Shown: positions 35,088 to 47,906, numbered from the stretch's first letter. The stretch: 64,000 nt of DNA from Parietaria judaica (GCA_954871525.1 OX940860.1:26630001-26694000), one strand, 5' to 3'. The notes: generated from the sequence alone by a model not told the origin. Made by a program: numbers and translations.

Positions 35088-38000
35088 CATGGCAGAAAAC
35101 AGTTGTCGAAGTGGTGAGCCTAAGTCATCTTCCCACGACTTTCTTATGCTCGCATTGATATCTCCCTCCCAATTTCGTTCACAAGATCCACATTTAGATT
35201 TAATCGTAATGCTATTGAGTTTCAGGGCACTCACGACGTGAGAGAATCTCTCCATCTTGATGCAGTCCCACACGACCACACGACAAGTTCTCGCATCTTC
35301 GGGAATTCCATGTCACTAAATCTGTCGTGGAAGGCTCGGTAAGTCATAAAGCGTTAGATACTGCAATTTGTTAAAGACGATCTGCTTAGTTTCGCGAGCT
35401 TTACCACTCTCTATGGCCATAACCTCCGTAATTTGCTTGCATTCCACGATGTTGATCATCGTTCGGTTAACTAAACTTTTGGCAGTGGACGACGTAAATA
35501 AGTATTTTATTCGATGGCATTTTGTCACCCGGAGCTCTTTCAAGTTTCGGAAGGACACAAAACTCGACGGAGTGAGGGTCTTCAATCTGCTACACATGTC
35601 AACATCCAGATACGCTAATGTTTCGGTAGTCAAGGCTGCCCCTGAAATCTCTGGATGCTCAAGCAAATGCGATAACGAATGAAGCTCATTTAACGTCAGC
35701 CTCCATAAACGTGTCGTATTTTTCCCGTTGTCTTCTACATGACAATGTTCTAGTTGCGGCCATGCTATTTCCACAAACGATCCTCTCAAACAAATCCGTC
35801 CAATCGTATGTCAATTTGGTAAATTAATGATATTATTACATCGAAAACAAGCCAGTTCATGAACTTCCAGCTTGGGAAAGAGCACCGTTGAGCATCGCCT
35901 CGACCATAGCTCTGGACCGTTGCAATTTTTCACCGTCAGGTTTTTCAATTCAGGAAAACAAACCTATAAGTAAGGAGATCACAAAACACGATTGTTACCG
36001 AGTGTGCAAGCGCGGGATTGGTTTAGTGTACATACTGGAGAAGATAAGAAAAAACAAATAACCTTTTCATGAAAAACCGGTTGAGATTTTGGCTCTTGCA
36101 GTGTCATCTCTCCAGCTATAAGTGTGGAATTATTGACAATAAAACTCCCAAATTCAGGACAGTCAGTTATCTCCAGTTCTTGTAGCAGAGGACATTCGAT
36201 GCAATCTGCTATGCAAAACCTTTGAAGTCTTGCCAGAGACGAAATATCAAGAACTTGTATCTTCCATGTTCTTGCATCTCCGAACAAACAGCTTATTGAG
36301 TTTCTCGAGGCATTTAGCCTCATCGGAAGTAAACAAGCACTCCAAGTTGTCGCAGTCGTATATTGTCAACTTTTCTAGATTTTTCCAGTCGCTTCCGCAC
36401 GAACCCAAGAGCTTCGGGAGTGAAACTACACACTGCAAAGATTCAATTTTTCTAAACTTAGTGAGTGAAATTAAGAGAGAAACATAATCCCAATTCGTTT
36501 AACATATCAAAGTTTTCACTGAAAAAAGAGTGCGTAGATACCGAGTCGTTGGCTTCGGCATTTTTCTCGTCTTTGCCTCTCTCTGATAGGTTGGGACATG
36601 AAGTTATCGTCAAGTCCCTCAGGGATTGATAATCACAACGACTTTCTGAACAAAAAACTTTTAGGGTTGGGAGAGATGAGAGCCGAAGAAACATTAGCGC
36701 CGAGAATAAGTAATTGTCCGAACGTTCGTCTGACCGGCGTTCTTCGACTATCTCTTCCATTTCACCACATTCCTGTATTTCTAGTGTCTGGAGTCTCGGA
36801 AGGCTTGTAGATATAGTGTAGGAAAAAAGACACTTCACACTCCCACAACTATTAACTTTCAAACTAGTCAAGCAAGGAAGCAGAAGCTGCAAATGCATCA
36901 ATGAGTTATCATCAAATCCAAGGTTTTAAAACTCGGCATGCCCACGGTACATCTGCGGTAACTTTTTGTTTCTTCGTAAATGTTGGTTTTTTAGGGTAAC
37001 ACGTTTTTGGTATAAGTACCGCCTTTCTTAAATGTCTTTTAACCATCCAATTTTTATTTTTGTCCAAGAAATTCTTCAATTTTTTCATATCATCCCCTAC
37101 ATAATCTCTAAAACTTTCCAAATCTCTTCTTAAAGTAAAAATAAAAAATAAAAAATTGATTTTTACGAAAACTTTGCCAGTATACCCATCGGTAAGGGTT
37201 TTAAAAATCTTACAAAAACTATACCTATAAATTGACCTTGCAGCCGGTTTTGTGGTTTGCAGGCATTTGAACCTCGATCAAATCTATTGTCTAGTGTAAT
37301 AGCATAAGCTCATATAGGAATAGGGTTTTTCTCTTCTTTTTTTTTTTTTTTTTTTTAAGTCAAGGCATTTGCCTTGTGAAATACAAAGTCAAATGCGATA
37401 GGAAGGAATAAAAACATTTACCGAGCAAAATAAATCATAATAAAAACAAGGGTTAATTGCGGCAAAAAGACCCAAACTTTGGTCAAATTCTCTCCCATGT
37501 ACCCAACCTCCGTAAATGGCGGCAAAAGTACCCAAACTCGGCATTTGGGAGTTGACCGAGAAAATTTGTTCATGTGGCTATTAGTCTTTGCCACGTGGCA
37601 TGCCACATAGCACTTGGCCGCCACGTGGCATGCCACGTAATTCTTACTTTTTAAATAATTTTTATAAAAAAAAATTATTTTTATTTTTTTTAAGAAATTT
37701 TTAATTTTTTAAAAAATTAAATTATTTTTTAATAATAACTAATAATAAATATTTCAATTTAAATATTCATTATTGGTTATTATTATTAAATATAATTATT
37801 CATTTTAGAAAAGTGGGTCAAACGAAATAAATAAAGAAAAAAATCACCGTTCATGGTTCACTCAAGCTCCCCCTCTGATCCGGTTCACGGGTGGAACGAA
37901 ATTGCTTAATATGTTTAATAGTAGTAACCAATAATAATCATATGATTATTTAATGACAATTTAAAAAAAAGAATAATATATAAAAACATATTAAACAATT

Positions 38001-41000
38001 ATTATTATAAAATGCAAACACAAAAAAAAATATCATGCAAACAAATAAAAATATTTTTTTATTAAATATAAATATGACTACTATTTTTTTTTAATGAGTG
38101 GTGTGTATTCAATTATGTCGTGACTTTTTAAACAATATGTATGTGTTTTTTTGTTATTATTATTAAACATATTAAACAATTTTATTCGACGCGTGAACCG
38201 GATCGTAAACGGAGTTCAAGTGAATCGTGAACGGTGATTTTTATTTCGTTCTAACTATTTTTTTAAAAATAAATAATTATAACCAATACTTAATATTTAA
38301 ATTTAAATATTCATTATTTGTTATTATTGGAAAAAAAATTATTAAAAATAAAAATAAAAAAATATATAATTTTTAAAAAAATAAAAATAATTTTTTTATA
38401 AAAATTATTTAAAAAGTAATAATTATGTGGCATGCCTCGTGGAGGCTATGCGCCATGTGGCAAAGGCTAATAGCCACATGGACAAATTTTCTGGGTCAAC
38501 TTCCAAATGCTGAGTTTGGGTACTTTTGCCGCCATTTACGGAGGTTGGGTACACGGGAGATAATTTGACCAAAGTTTGGGTCTTTTCGCCGCAATTAACC
38601 CTAAAAACAATTCGCAACCCTAGAGCTATAATACAATCATAAAATAATCAAGCACCTAATAAATTCTAATTTACTATACCAAGTTCATTTAACAATGATG
38701 CAAATAATTCATTTCATCGTACCTAATATAACTGTAAGTTATCTACACGACAGCAATAGTGCAATACTACTCTTAAGTCACCTAATTAATACAATGATAT
38801 CGCTAATTTTGACTTAATAATAATTCAACACATGCTCGATAATTAGTTATAGTGAAATCTCGTTAAATTAATAATTTTGAGTAAATAATATTTTTTTTAT
38901 ATAGTCTGATTCTAATTAATATTATTAAATTATTAATTAATGAATTAATAACCTAAATAATATAATAAGATTTACTGTCTTAACATTATTAATTGACAAA
39001 TGTTTTATGTTAATTTACAAATGTTTTGATGTACATGATTTCAAACCGTTAGCACGAAGATCTTGAAATCATGAAAAAAAATTCGATAAGTCTTAGGTTG
39101 TTCCACGACAAAAAGCCTGATGTGTCAGCATGCTCTAGCGAATTGGTTAAGATCCATAAAACATGAAGAATTGAAAAACTGTAGTGAAGATGATAGTGAG
39201 ATAAGCGAACAAGGAAGAAAAACAGTACTGTGGGACAAGCAAGCTACCTTTTCATCCAAGAGAGAGTGTTCTTGTGCTCTGCCGTCTGGTTCGGGCGTCG
39301 AATCGGTGTATAAGGCATAGAAATTCTTCAGACTTGGCAAATTAACGAGTTCAACCGATTCTAGTTTCGGCCAAACAAGTGTTGTTGGACTCTTGTTTGT
39401 GGCTCGTACCACCTCTTCAATCTTCGAGCAATCCTTCACTCTGATGTGCTCAAGGTGGAGCAGAGCTCCAGCCACTTCGAGGGGAAAAATATATCGTAGA
39501 TCATAGCACTGCTCGACAACCAAATAGGTCAAATTTTGCATGGAAGACGACGTTGCTCGAATCTGATTCCCCCAGAACTGTGACGACTTTATTCCGACTA
39601 GTTCCAGATCTGTCAAGCTCGGAAAAGAAACCTGGACAAGAATGTAATAAAGACTTGACTTTTTTATAGCATGTTTTTTCATGATTAGGCAGATTTTATG
39701 ACCACTGAACTAGATAAAAGAGAGCTTCACCTGTCTGTTGAACAATGGCGGGATAGGAGCATTTGGCGACGGAGATAAGTGAGCCGCATCAAACTTGGAG
39801 CCGAACAAGTGAATCAGACGAGGTAAGAAATAAAGTTTTAAGCTTTTCAAGCGAGGAAGCTCGATTCCCTCGTCCGTAGCATTGCTACTGCGATAGGTCA
39901 CTATCTCCTCTATATCGCTGCAACTTTCCAAAGTAATGTCTTCGAGTTTTCTAAGAATATCGAACGGAAAGACTCTCTTCAGCGAGTAACAACCTTGCAA
40001 GCGGATGCGTTTCAATTGGCCAAATGACTCCGATTCTATAGATTCATCCTGACATAGTAATTTTTCCAAGTTCTTCAGCTCCCGAAGAGTCAGTGTCTCC
40101 AAGCTCGGAAAGACAGGGGCTTTGCCTATCTGATGCTCAGTTCCGACAATGTGGCGAATTTCGCTGTTATGATCGATGCATAAATCCTTCAACCCTTGAA
40201 AGCCTCCTGCGTCAATTTGAGGAAAAATGTTGTCAACTCGTCGGAACGTTCCATGCAAGAACAACACATCAGACTTCTTCATCAACATCTGAAGGCCACG
40301 TTGATGCTCTAAGCAGTTCTCGCGGAGCCTGAGTTTCAATATTCTCGACCTCATACCGCTTACATGTACATTCCAAATTCCCATTTCAATGATGTAATTT
40401 TCCAAGCTTTCGTTGAAGGCGTTGTTGGGCAAAACAAAAGTATAGGTTAGGCTCAGCTCTAACACTCTTAGCCGCGACAAATTTTGCAACTCAACAAGAT
40501 TTGCATATCGTCTTGGACTGCGATTTTCTATTTCGGTCTCCCATGTTACAGAGACATTATGGATGTAAAGTTCCTCAAGGCTTACTAACTTTGAGATGAC
40601 ATTTGGTTGAATCTTGTGGAGGTCCCTACAATTGTTCAAATTTAGTTGCCTCAAACGAGTCAGTTGACCTATTGTTTCTGGCAACTCCTTAAGAGACGAG
40701 TCTGAAAGATCGAGAATTATCAAACTCTTTAATTTTCCAATCAAAGACACATCTTCAAACCTGGAAAATCTCAGGCGCAATGTTTGAAGATTTTGGAGTG
40801 AAACAAAGTTTGAAGGTAACGATTTTATCCTATGAAAGTTGAGTACTTTGAGCGCTTTCGTTTCCTCAAAACACTGCTCTGGAATCAGCATTGGTTGATA
40901 TCTGAAGTCCCAAGAATTGAACATTAATAATAACTGCAATCTCGGGCAAGTAAGCTTCTCGGGAAGCAAAGGCCGATACGGACCATGCAACACGATCGCC

Positions 41001-42532
41001 GTTGAATTGTCAAGATTTTCCTTTTCCAAATAATGCTGCCACTTCTCCTTATTTGTGAAACAATACATGTCCTCATCTTTAGCCGCAATTGACAGGACGA
41101 CGTCGCGAATAACATCGTGCATCTTTACGTGGCCGTCCTTTACACCGTCACCCAGCAAACTGTGTGCTTTCAGCCTATCGATGAGTGCGCCAACCCGATT
41201 TCTCGCGGTTTCGAGTGTGTTGACATACGGAAACAGATCTAAGCCTACAACGTAGGTCATCAACTCCTCGATGTTTATGTCTGTGTCTTCTCCATGGAGA
41301 CTACAGAGCAGCAAAAGCGGCTTAACCAATTTCTCTTCTTGAACTAGATAATCATAGCTCGTCCTCACGGTTGAGAACACTTTTCCCTTGAAAGTGCCCT
41401 CTTCGGGGGACTCTCTAAGCCGGTTCAACGTGTCTTTCCAAGTGATGAGGCTTTTATTTCGTAGTGCAGATGCAATCGTGACAATGGCGATCGGCAACCC
41501 ACCACACTCTGCGACTATCTCTATCGCCAGACTTTTGAAACTAGAACTCTCAAGCTCTCTACGGTCACATTTTACCACAAACCTGATAAACAAAAGCATA
41601 CTGTCCACGCTTGACAGAATATGAACCTCGATCTCTTTGTTCAGATCGGGGTGAGCCCACAAAACATCACGATCTCGAGATACCAGGAGAAGCTTGCAGG
41701 AGCCTGCGATTTTGTCGCCCTCAAAGAAGATCCCGAAAGACGAGAGCTCGAGCTTCTCCCACACGTCGTCGAGGATTATGAGAACCCTCTTCTCTTGCAT
41801 GCCTTCTAGCCGATGCTTCAACCGTTTGGCCCTTTCCGGCTCACTTTGCTCGTGCAACACTATGCCCAATGCCTCAGCAATTTCTTGCTGAATTTTATGG
41901 ATGTTGTAAGTTTGGGACACTGTCACAATTACCACCTTGCTGAACAACTCTTCTTCTTGAACTTTTCGAGCAACCTCTTGAACGAGAGTTGACTTTCCGA
42001 TACCGCCTGCACCATAAATGCCGATGACACCAAGATCAGTGTCTCTGAGCGCCTCAATGATCTTCCCTCGTGTCTGAATCGTGGTGGCAAAGGCCTCAAA
42101 GTCTCTATTCCGGAAAGAGCTTCGAAGAATCGGGCGGTGAAAAACAAGCCCGAAATTGTTGGCCTTTTCAGTGTTAGCACCGACCATCCGCGCCATCGCC
42201 GATGCCTCCCTGCCAATCTTGTACCTCAAGGAAACGCCGGCACACTTCGCCATCTCTTCTCTCAAAAAATCCTTGGCGCGTTCGGATAGTCTCTCGGCTT
42301 CTTCCCGCCATTCCGTGAGACCTTCCTCGGCTTCTTCCCCTTTTCTCTGCGCCACTTCAACCCGGCAGCGGAGACTGGTCATGGCGTTGTTCAGCTCATT
42401 AACTCGGATCTCAAGGATTTCCTGCTTTCTTTTGTAGTGAAACAGAAACCCCAGATGACGTCCGATTGGGGCCACCGTGTTCTTCGCGGTCTCTCCGACT
42501 ATGGTTGAACCAACGGCGATAAGAAACTCCAT
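35088..42532 (-). CDS. CC-NB-LRR (CNL) immune receptor; first exon intact, distal exons damaged
   Basis: A plant intracellular immune receptor of the RPS2/At4g27220 type. The ATG is at 42532-42530. Exon 1 (39731-42532) is open for 934 codons: coiled-coil region to about residue 145, P-loop GIYGAGGIGKST (171-182), kinase-2 LIILDDVWE (251-259), RNBS-B CKLLLVSRDRDVL, CGGLPIAIVTIAS (343-355), MHD in VKMHDVIRD (470-478), then leucine-rich repeats. Exon 2 (39248-39631) adds 128 codons in frame. LRR coding continues from 36886 on, but a frameshift lies near 36250, a TGA at 35811-35813 replaces Cys of the paralogue, and the frame is broken again near 35320. The terminal LRQLFSAM exon edge is at 35088. 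Either the protein is C-terminally shortened or the locus is a recent pseudogene. Confidence 0.85.
37449..38602. mobile_element. Foldback (MULE-like) element in a CNL intron
   Basis: An 1154-bp element starting AGGGTTAATTGCGGCAAAAA and ending in the complement. Inverted arms of about 200 bp contain GACCCAAACTTTGG, ACCCAACCTCC and GCCACATG(G/A)AC phrases. Flanks at 37442-37448 and 38603-38609 are both AAAAACA, a 7-bp duplication. The core is AT-rich without a transposase. It lies in the long intron between CNL exons 2 and 3. Confidence 0.85.
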
Positions 42533-43722
42533 TATCAACTCTAAAACAGCCTGATTGTGACTATGATATCTGTAATAGTATATTAGAGACTAAATCAACG
42601 TATCGCGTTACTTATCTGTACAGATGAAATTGACAAACTGTATTCGTAATAATTATATGTGTAACTATTTACTATTACCAGTTATAAAGATCGCTCCGGA
42701 ATTAATACCGCCGATTTCGGGTCGTCGGAAAATGCATGAACATGCGGGAATTCTTTCGAATCCTAAGAGATTCTCTACACTGTGTTATGGTGCTTCAGGC
42801 AAAGCAGAGTTCACGGTGTAAATTTGTCAACGGTGTAAATTTGCGAGGGAATGAAGTCCCAAAAAAAAAAAAAAAAAACTCGAATAAAACTGATACACAA
42901 ATATTATATTCATTATACACCTGCATGACCATGTGCTTGTGATGGCTGGCTATTATTATTATTATTATTATTATAAACTTTAGAGAATTTTCCTTTTATG
43001 TCATTTATTTTTATTTTTGTAAAATATACTGTTTATATTAAAAACAGCTTAAATACCCTCAACAATCAATTTAATTTTAGAAAATCCAGCCCCTTAGTCA
43101 TAAATTAGGATTTTATTTTATGGTTTAATTCTTACAAAAATATACCATCTATCTTCTAAAAAGCTAAAATATTACAAAGTGTTACATTTTCAGGATTTTG
43201 ATTTTTTATGTAACTAATTAACAATTTAGTAAATAGAGAGTGGTATTATAATTTGATATAAATGTTATTTAATAATTAATGAGAATGTGAAATACATATA
43301 TTATTTTCTCCCATTTCTTCTATTTTTTCTTACTTTTCCTTCTCTCTCTCTCTCCTCTCTATTTCCCTATATTTTGTTTTTGTAAAGGTAGGTAATCCGC
43401 TACTACAAAAAAGTTACCGACAAGTCAAAATTTTGGAAATATCGAGGGCATGCTGAGAACAAGTTGGGGTATTTTTTTTATATACAAATTGGGGTATTTA
43501 AAACAATGCTTATACGTATACTTCAACATAATCTATATTTACATGATAAAATTACAATTGTAATCTTATTTACCAAAAAACTTGTCGGTTGTCGGTTTAC
43601 GGTTTACCCATCAAATCTGATCGGTAACTTTAGTTGTCGGCATATCTTCTCTTTTTTTTTTTCAAAAAAACCCATCGATAAACCCGTTACCCATCGTCAT
43701 ACAATTAAAATGAAGGTTGAAG
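42533..43722. other. CNL upstream region and AT-rich DNA
   Basis: Holds the presumed CNL promoter, a poly-A run near 42869, an ATT microsatellite at about 42950-42974 and CT-rich DNA near 43340. The second hAT-like element starts right after it. No other gene is supported. Confidence 0.5.
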
Positions 43723-44216
43723 CAAGGTTCGACTTTTCCACGATTATCTTCGATAATCTTCGATTATCCGTCTTGCCGGTAGTTATCGGCAAGACGGCCA
43801 TGCCAATACTTTTCCATGATTTTTGCCGAAAATCAGCAAACATCTTGAAAAATAACAAAATTATGGTACTTTTAAAAAAAAATGCACTTTTCGATGATTT
43901 TATTCGAGTATTTACATATGTGAGAGTGAGACTATATTTTATTTACCTATGTTTGAGTATGAAATGATTTTATTTTTGACATTATTAATGTTTTATCAAC
44001 ATTATAAACTTAGTAATTAAATTCTTAAAAATATTTTAGTGATTTTTCATCGATAATCCTCGATAAGTGTCGATAATCCGTCGATAATCATCAAAAAGTA
44101 TCGGTAATCGGTAAGCTACAGTATTATTAGTTTTCCGTCGATAATCCGGTAAGTTATCGATTAATCCGTCAATAACGACAAGCAATTTATCGGCAAGTTC
44201 GGTAAGTTAAACCTTG
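43723..44216. mobile_element. Second hAT-like element of the CAAGGTTC family
   Basis: A 494-bp insertion with a perfect 8-bp target duplication, GGTTGAAG at 43715-43722 and 44217-44224. Left end CAAGGTTCGACTT; right end is the complement of CAAGGTTTAACTT. Read from its right end, the first 150 bp closely follow the left end of the 9539-10895 element, including CTAATAATACTGTAGCTTA. No coding capacity. Confidence 0.9.
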
Positions 44217-44608
44217 GGTTGAAGTTTCCGTTGCAAAATCTCAAATTTTCCTAAGTTTTAATATTACAAGTAAAATACTTAGCACATGGTCGTCAAGCTT
44301 GGCACGATTCACGAATCAAATACTAAGTTATATATATACGAGATGTGAGAGGAGTAAATTAACTGAAATTTTAAATATTATATTATTCACATGATAGGGT
44401 CTTAAATGCTATCAGCCTATCACGAGCACAGCTAGTATGGTCAACCATAAGGTTTTCTTCCTTCCTTTTTCTTAAATGACGACAATTGAAAGTTTACTAT
44501 TTACAGTCTTATCCAAGTTGTCCGGCCCATGACCCATCTGGACACCTCTCTGGGTGCCCACGCTCAAGGGTCGGAAAGTATCTATTTCGTTTAAAATACA
44601 GAACAATA

Positions 44609-45357
44609 TGTTAACTGCAAAAAATGAATCAAACGGGGTAAACTCCCTAACTCCTTATCTCCGTTGTGCCAGAAAGCATTAGCGGCTAGTCCGCCTTTAC
44701 TTTTGCTCCCAAGTGAACTGAACCCTCCTTGTTTCCGAGAGAAGTGGAAAAGACGCCACTCCCAAGCTAGGCTCGAAGGAGTACGCCGATCCTGGACTCC
44801 GTCCTTGAAGAGAGAAGAAAACGTGAACTTAGAGAAGGGCAAAGGGGGAACCTATGACGTCATTCCGACGCTCAACATTAGTTGAGTATTTTACGGTCGG
44901 GAAGTGTTAAGATATTGGCCAGCAGAAGTTTTTTTTTAGTCTAAGAGAGCTTGAGAGAGTTTTTGCCTCACTGGAGCTTACCAAAATGTAGAGAATGACT
45001 TGCGTGTTTTTAGAGCAAGGGGAATGTAGGCCCGGCTGCAGCCATACTTTTCTGGAATGGGTCCGAGTTGACTTTTTTGGGCCGGCCTAGGTTGGCTTTC
45101 ATGGGTCGAGCTCGGTTTGAGTTTTTCGTGTTGGGCTTGGGTTGATTTTCTCGGGCTGAGTTTTTTCGTGCCGGACTCGGGTTGATTTTTTTGGACATGA
45201 CTCGGATTCACTTTGACGGGCTCGAGTTGATTTTTCGAAGCGGGATCATGTTGACTTTTCCGGGCTGGTCTTCATGGGCTTTTGAAGTTGGGCCTTTTCT
45301 GGTGCGTTTTTTTGGTTAGGCCGTAATCTTTCTAGGTACCGATAATCACCCATAACA
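44609..45357 (-). mobile_element. Solo LTR, gypsy-like family
   Basis: Read on the minus strand it runs from TGTTATGGGTGATTATC to TTTTTTGCAGTTAACA, and contains AATGTTGAGCGTCGGA as do the LTRs at 26144 and 53683. Flanks CAATA (44604-44608) and CAATG (45358-45362) agree at four of five bases. Between about 45060 and 45260 there is a block of degenerate repeats of about 30 bp (GGGTTGATTTT, GGGCTC-type). It is GC-richer than its surroundings. Confidence 0.85.
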
Positions 45358-46479
45358 CAATGTTTAGAAAAATATAGATAGGAACAGGGTACCCAGACTG
45401 GCCGAGCGGGCAAATAGGATGATGATGTCATGTTTATGTTGCGGTACAATATGGATGTCCCGAGTAAGGGACGAGAATTTGCTAACTCGATAATATAGCT
45501 TCGTATTAAAAAGTTATTTTTCAAAAAAAATAGGCACCGTTGCAGGGATAAAATACTCAGTCATGAAATTTGCATTTTCGATTAATTCCTTTCCATGTAT
45601 CTTCATTAGTTTTTCTTTCTTTCAAAAAAAAAAAATCTTCATTAGTTTTAAGTTTTTTACAAAAAAAAATCTTCCATGGCGGATGCATGCGGGGTGTGGT
45701 TCAAACCACCCCCTCAAAAAAAAAAGTGTAAATAATACCTTATTTTTAATCTTTTTAGTGCAAATTTATATAAAATTATAGTTAAAACTTAAACCCCCTT
45801 AACTTTCACCAAAATTTAAATATAACCCCCTCAAACTAATTTTTGACAAAAGAATTATATCTAAATCCCCGGTACATAATTTCTGGTTCCGCAACTGCAT
45901 AGCTCAAATTAACACTCACTTATTTTTTGACATTTAAAAAAAAAATCATATTGAATTTGAAACGTACGCATGTAAATGACTTAAAGTGACAAGGACATGT
46001 GGCAAAAAAATCAACCGCAAAATGCAAATTTCACGATTTTGTTAATCAATGTAATTGATTTGAGAAAATATCACGCACTCTTTTGTAAAAGTTTGAAAAC
46101 ATTTGTCGCGGTAATTCCAAATCAAATATTCTAAAGCCAAATCGAATTCCATGCAGAAAGATTTGACCCTTTTATGATAATTAGGGATAATTGTGTCCAA
46201 AATATTTCAAAATAGCACGATATGATCTCAAGTTTTTAATTATAGTTACTAAATTTCTAAGGTCGTAAAATTTGAGTTATCGATTGATTCTGTTACATGT
46301 ATCACGATTATTAGCGAGTAATTACCGGGTTTAGGGTTCGAGAAAGGTTTAGTATGTAAAAAAATGAAGCTTTTCATAGAAAATTAATTAAGATATGCTC
46401 GAAATATTTCCCGCCTCCGACTCTTGTTCTGTAATCTCTCAATCTCTGTGTGTTGAGTTTTTGATGATTAAACTCTCCA
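45358..46479. other. AT-rich DNA with one MITE
   Basis: Apart from the MITE at 45675-45897 I see only low-complexity AT-rich DNA. Confidence 0.5.
45675..45897. mobile_element. Probable hAT-like MITE (GGCGGA/TTCCGC termini)
   Basis: The right end read backwards is CAGTTGCGGAACCAGAAATT, the start of a widespread plant MITE type, and the left end CATGGCGGATGCATG is its degraded partner. Inside are the ACCCCCTCAA and AACCCCC phrases usual for that type. I could not find a convincing target duplication. Confidence 0.5.
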
Positions 46480-47480
46480 TTTCCGAGCAGTCAACTACTT
46501 TCAGTTCTTGTAGGGACGGACATTCGATGCAATCTGCTACACTAAACCTGTTAAGTCTTGCCGGAGACAAAAGTACTAGATATTCTAGCTTCAGAAATGA
46601 AACATTCTTCTAACAATACCACTTCTCATTGTTCTTTCATTTCTGAACATGCAGCTCGATCGCTTTCGCACGGATCCAAGAGCTTAAATCTGAATTTAAA
46701 ATAAGAGAAATCTGTGAAAAATAAATTCTGAGAAAAAAAATATTGTTAAATTTCTACGAATATAAATTCTCGAGTCTCTGACCGTCATTGCCAACGTCGG
46801 TCACCCAGTGTCGGCTTGATTCGTCCTGTGCGAACCAAATTTAAACTAAAAAATAACGAACATGCTTGTGATGCAGCGTAGAAAGGACCATAAATACCTA
46901 CAAAGTCTTATCTCCACTCATAATTATTCAAGAAAATTTTAACGAACTAATCCGAGGCAGAACAAAAAATACTTTACATAGAATCTAGAGTGTGTTTCGG
47001 TAATACCCGAGGTAGAACGAGGGATTTTGGGGATTGATTTGACGGTATAATTTTTGTTTGGTATGACACGTTTAATCGGAGATTGGATTAATGAGTGGAT
47101 GTGGAATTTGTTAGGAAAGATGCGTACTTAACTAAGCATCACAGAGTGATATTTCAATGGAAAAGTAGCCAACTTCAAGCTCAAACCATAACAATCAGGG
47201 AAATCCCCAGTGATGTGCCAAATATTTTGCAGTTATTTATCATATTTCCACAGAAAGCTTACAATTCCATATTCAGCATTAATAAGCTTAAAACAGCTAA
47301 CAATTTTCATATTCAATATATGCATGTGAGAACTGACCTTCTTCACACTGCCACTGCAGTTTGGGGCAAGTAAGCTTCTCGGGAAGCCAAGGCTACCGAG
47401 GCCGACACCGATCATGCAACACGGTCGCCGCTGAACTTTCGAGATTTCTCCTTTCCAAATAATGTTGCCACTCTTCCCTT
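46480..47480 (-). pseudogene. Third CNL relic (two fragments)
   Basis: On the minus strand, 47480-47345 reads EEWQHYLERRNLESSAATVL, the segment after the MHD motif in the intact copy. 46690-46480 reads RFSVADCIECPSLQELKVV, the distal LRR part. Their order is the same as in the gene, with about 650 bp of unrelated AT-rich DNA between. A further scrap, out of order, lies at 47935-48000 (GSDLEHKLGALVY-like with CCCAAGAGCTT). All are too short and broken to function. Confidence 0.8.
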
Positions 47481-47483
47481 TCG

Positions 47484-47906
47484 ACTTTCAAGACTGGAAC
47501 GCTATGTGGCCATGCTTTGGCTTTGAATCGGTCCATTGCTTCCAAGCTCACCACGAAAGTATGGCAGTAGAACATTGCGTACATGTAGCTATGCTAGTGG
47601 CCCACATGCGTTGCGGTGTAACTCTGCGTCCCGGTTTGCTTCGATAACTCTCTTGAGCAAACGGTGATGCTGCATAGTTACACCGTAACTCATGTGGAAA
47701 AGAAGACGGACGTCGGAAAGAACGCCATTGTGGGCCACTAGCTGAGTTACATGTACGCAATGTTGCCATGGGTCGGAGAACATGAAGACATTCGCGGGAG
47801 GTTGGAAGCCGTGGACGGATCCAAAGCCAAGGCCATGGCAGTGTGCCACAGTGTCACGAAATCACGGGACCCAAATTATATAGCGTTCCAGAGCTTAAAG
47901 GTCGGA
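47484..47906. repeat. Inverted repeat of unidentified, formerly coding-like DNA
   Basis: CTGGAACGCTAT at 47487 and ATAGCGTTCCAG at 47881 mark the outer ends. Arms of roughly 130 and 200 bp share TTGGCTTTG, CATTGCGTACATGTA and CTAGTGGCCCAC with their complements. The arms differ by indels. The DNA is GC-richer than the flanks and separates CNL scraps on either side. I do not recognise the encoded peptides. Confidence 0.75.

Noticed and set aside
36912..37270. CAAGGTTTTAAAACTCGG near 36920 as a third CAAGGTTC-family hAT element
   Set aside because: The supposed right end near 37270 matches poorly and no 8-bp duplication was found.
44640..44890. GC-richer block that looked like inserted organelle DNA
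   Set aside because: Its ends and the AATGTTGAGCGTCGGA word place it inside the solo LTR at 44609-45357.
45393..45470. CTGGCCGAGCGGG, resembling the D-arm of a Leu or Ser tRNA
   Set aside because: No B box (GGTTCGAATCC-like) or acceptor stem follows at a suitable distance.
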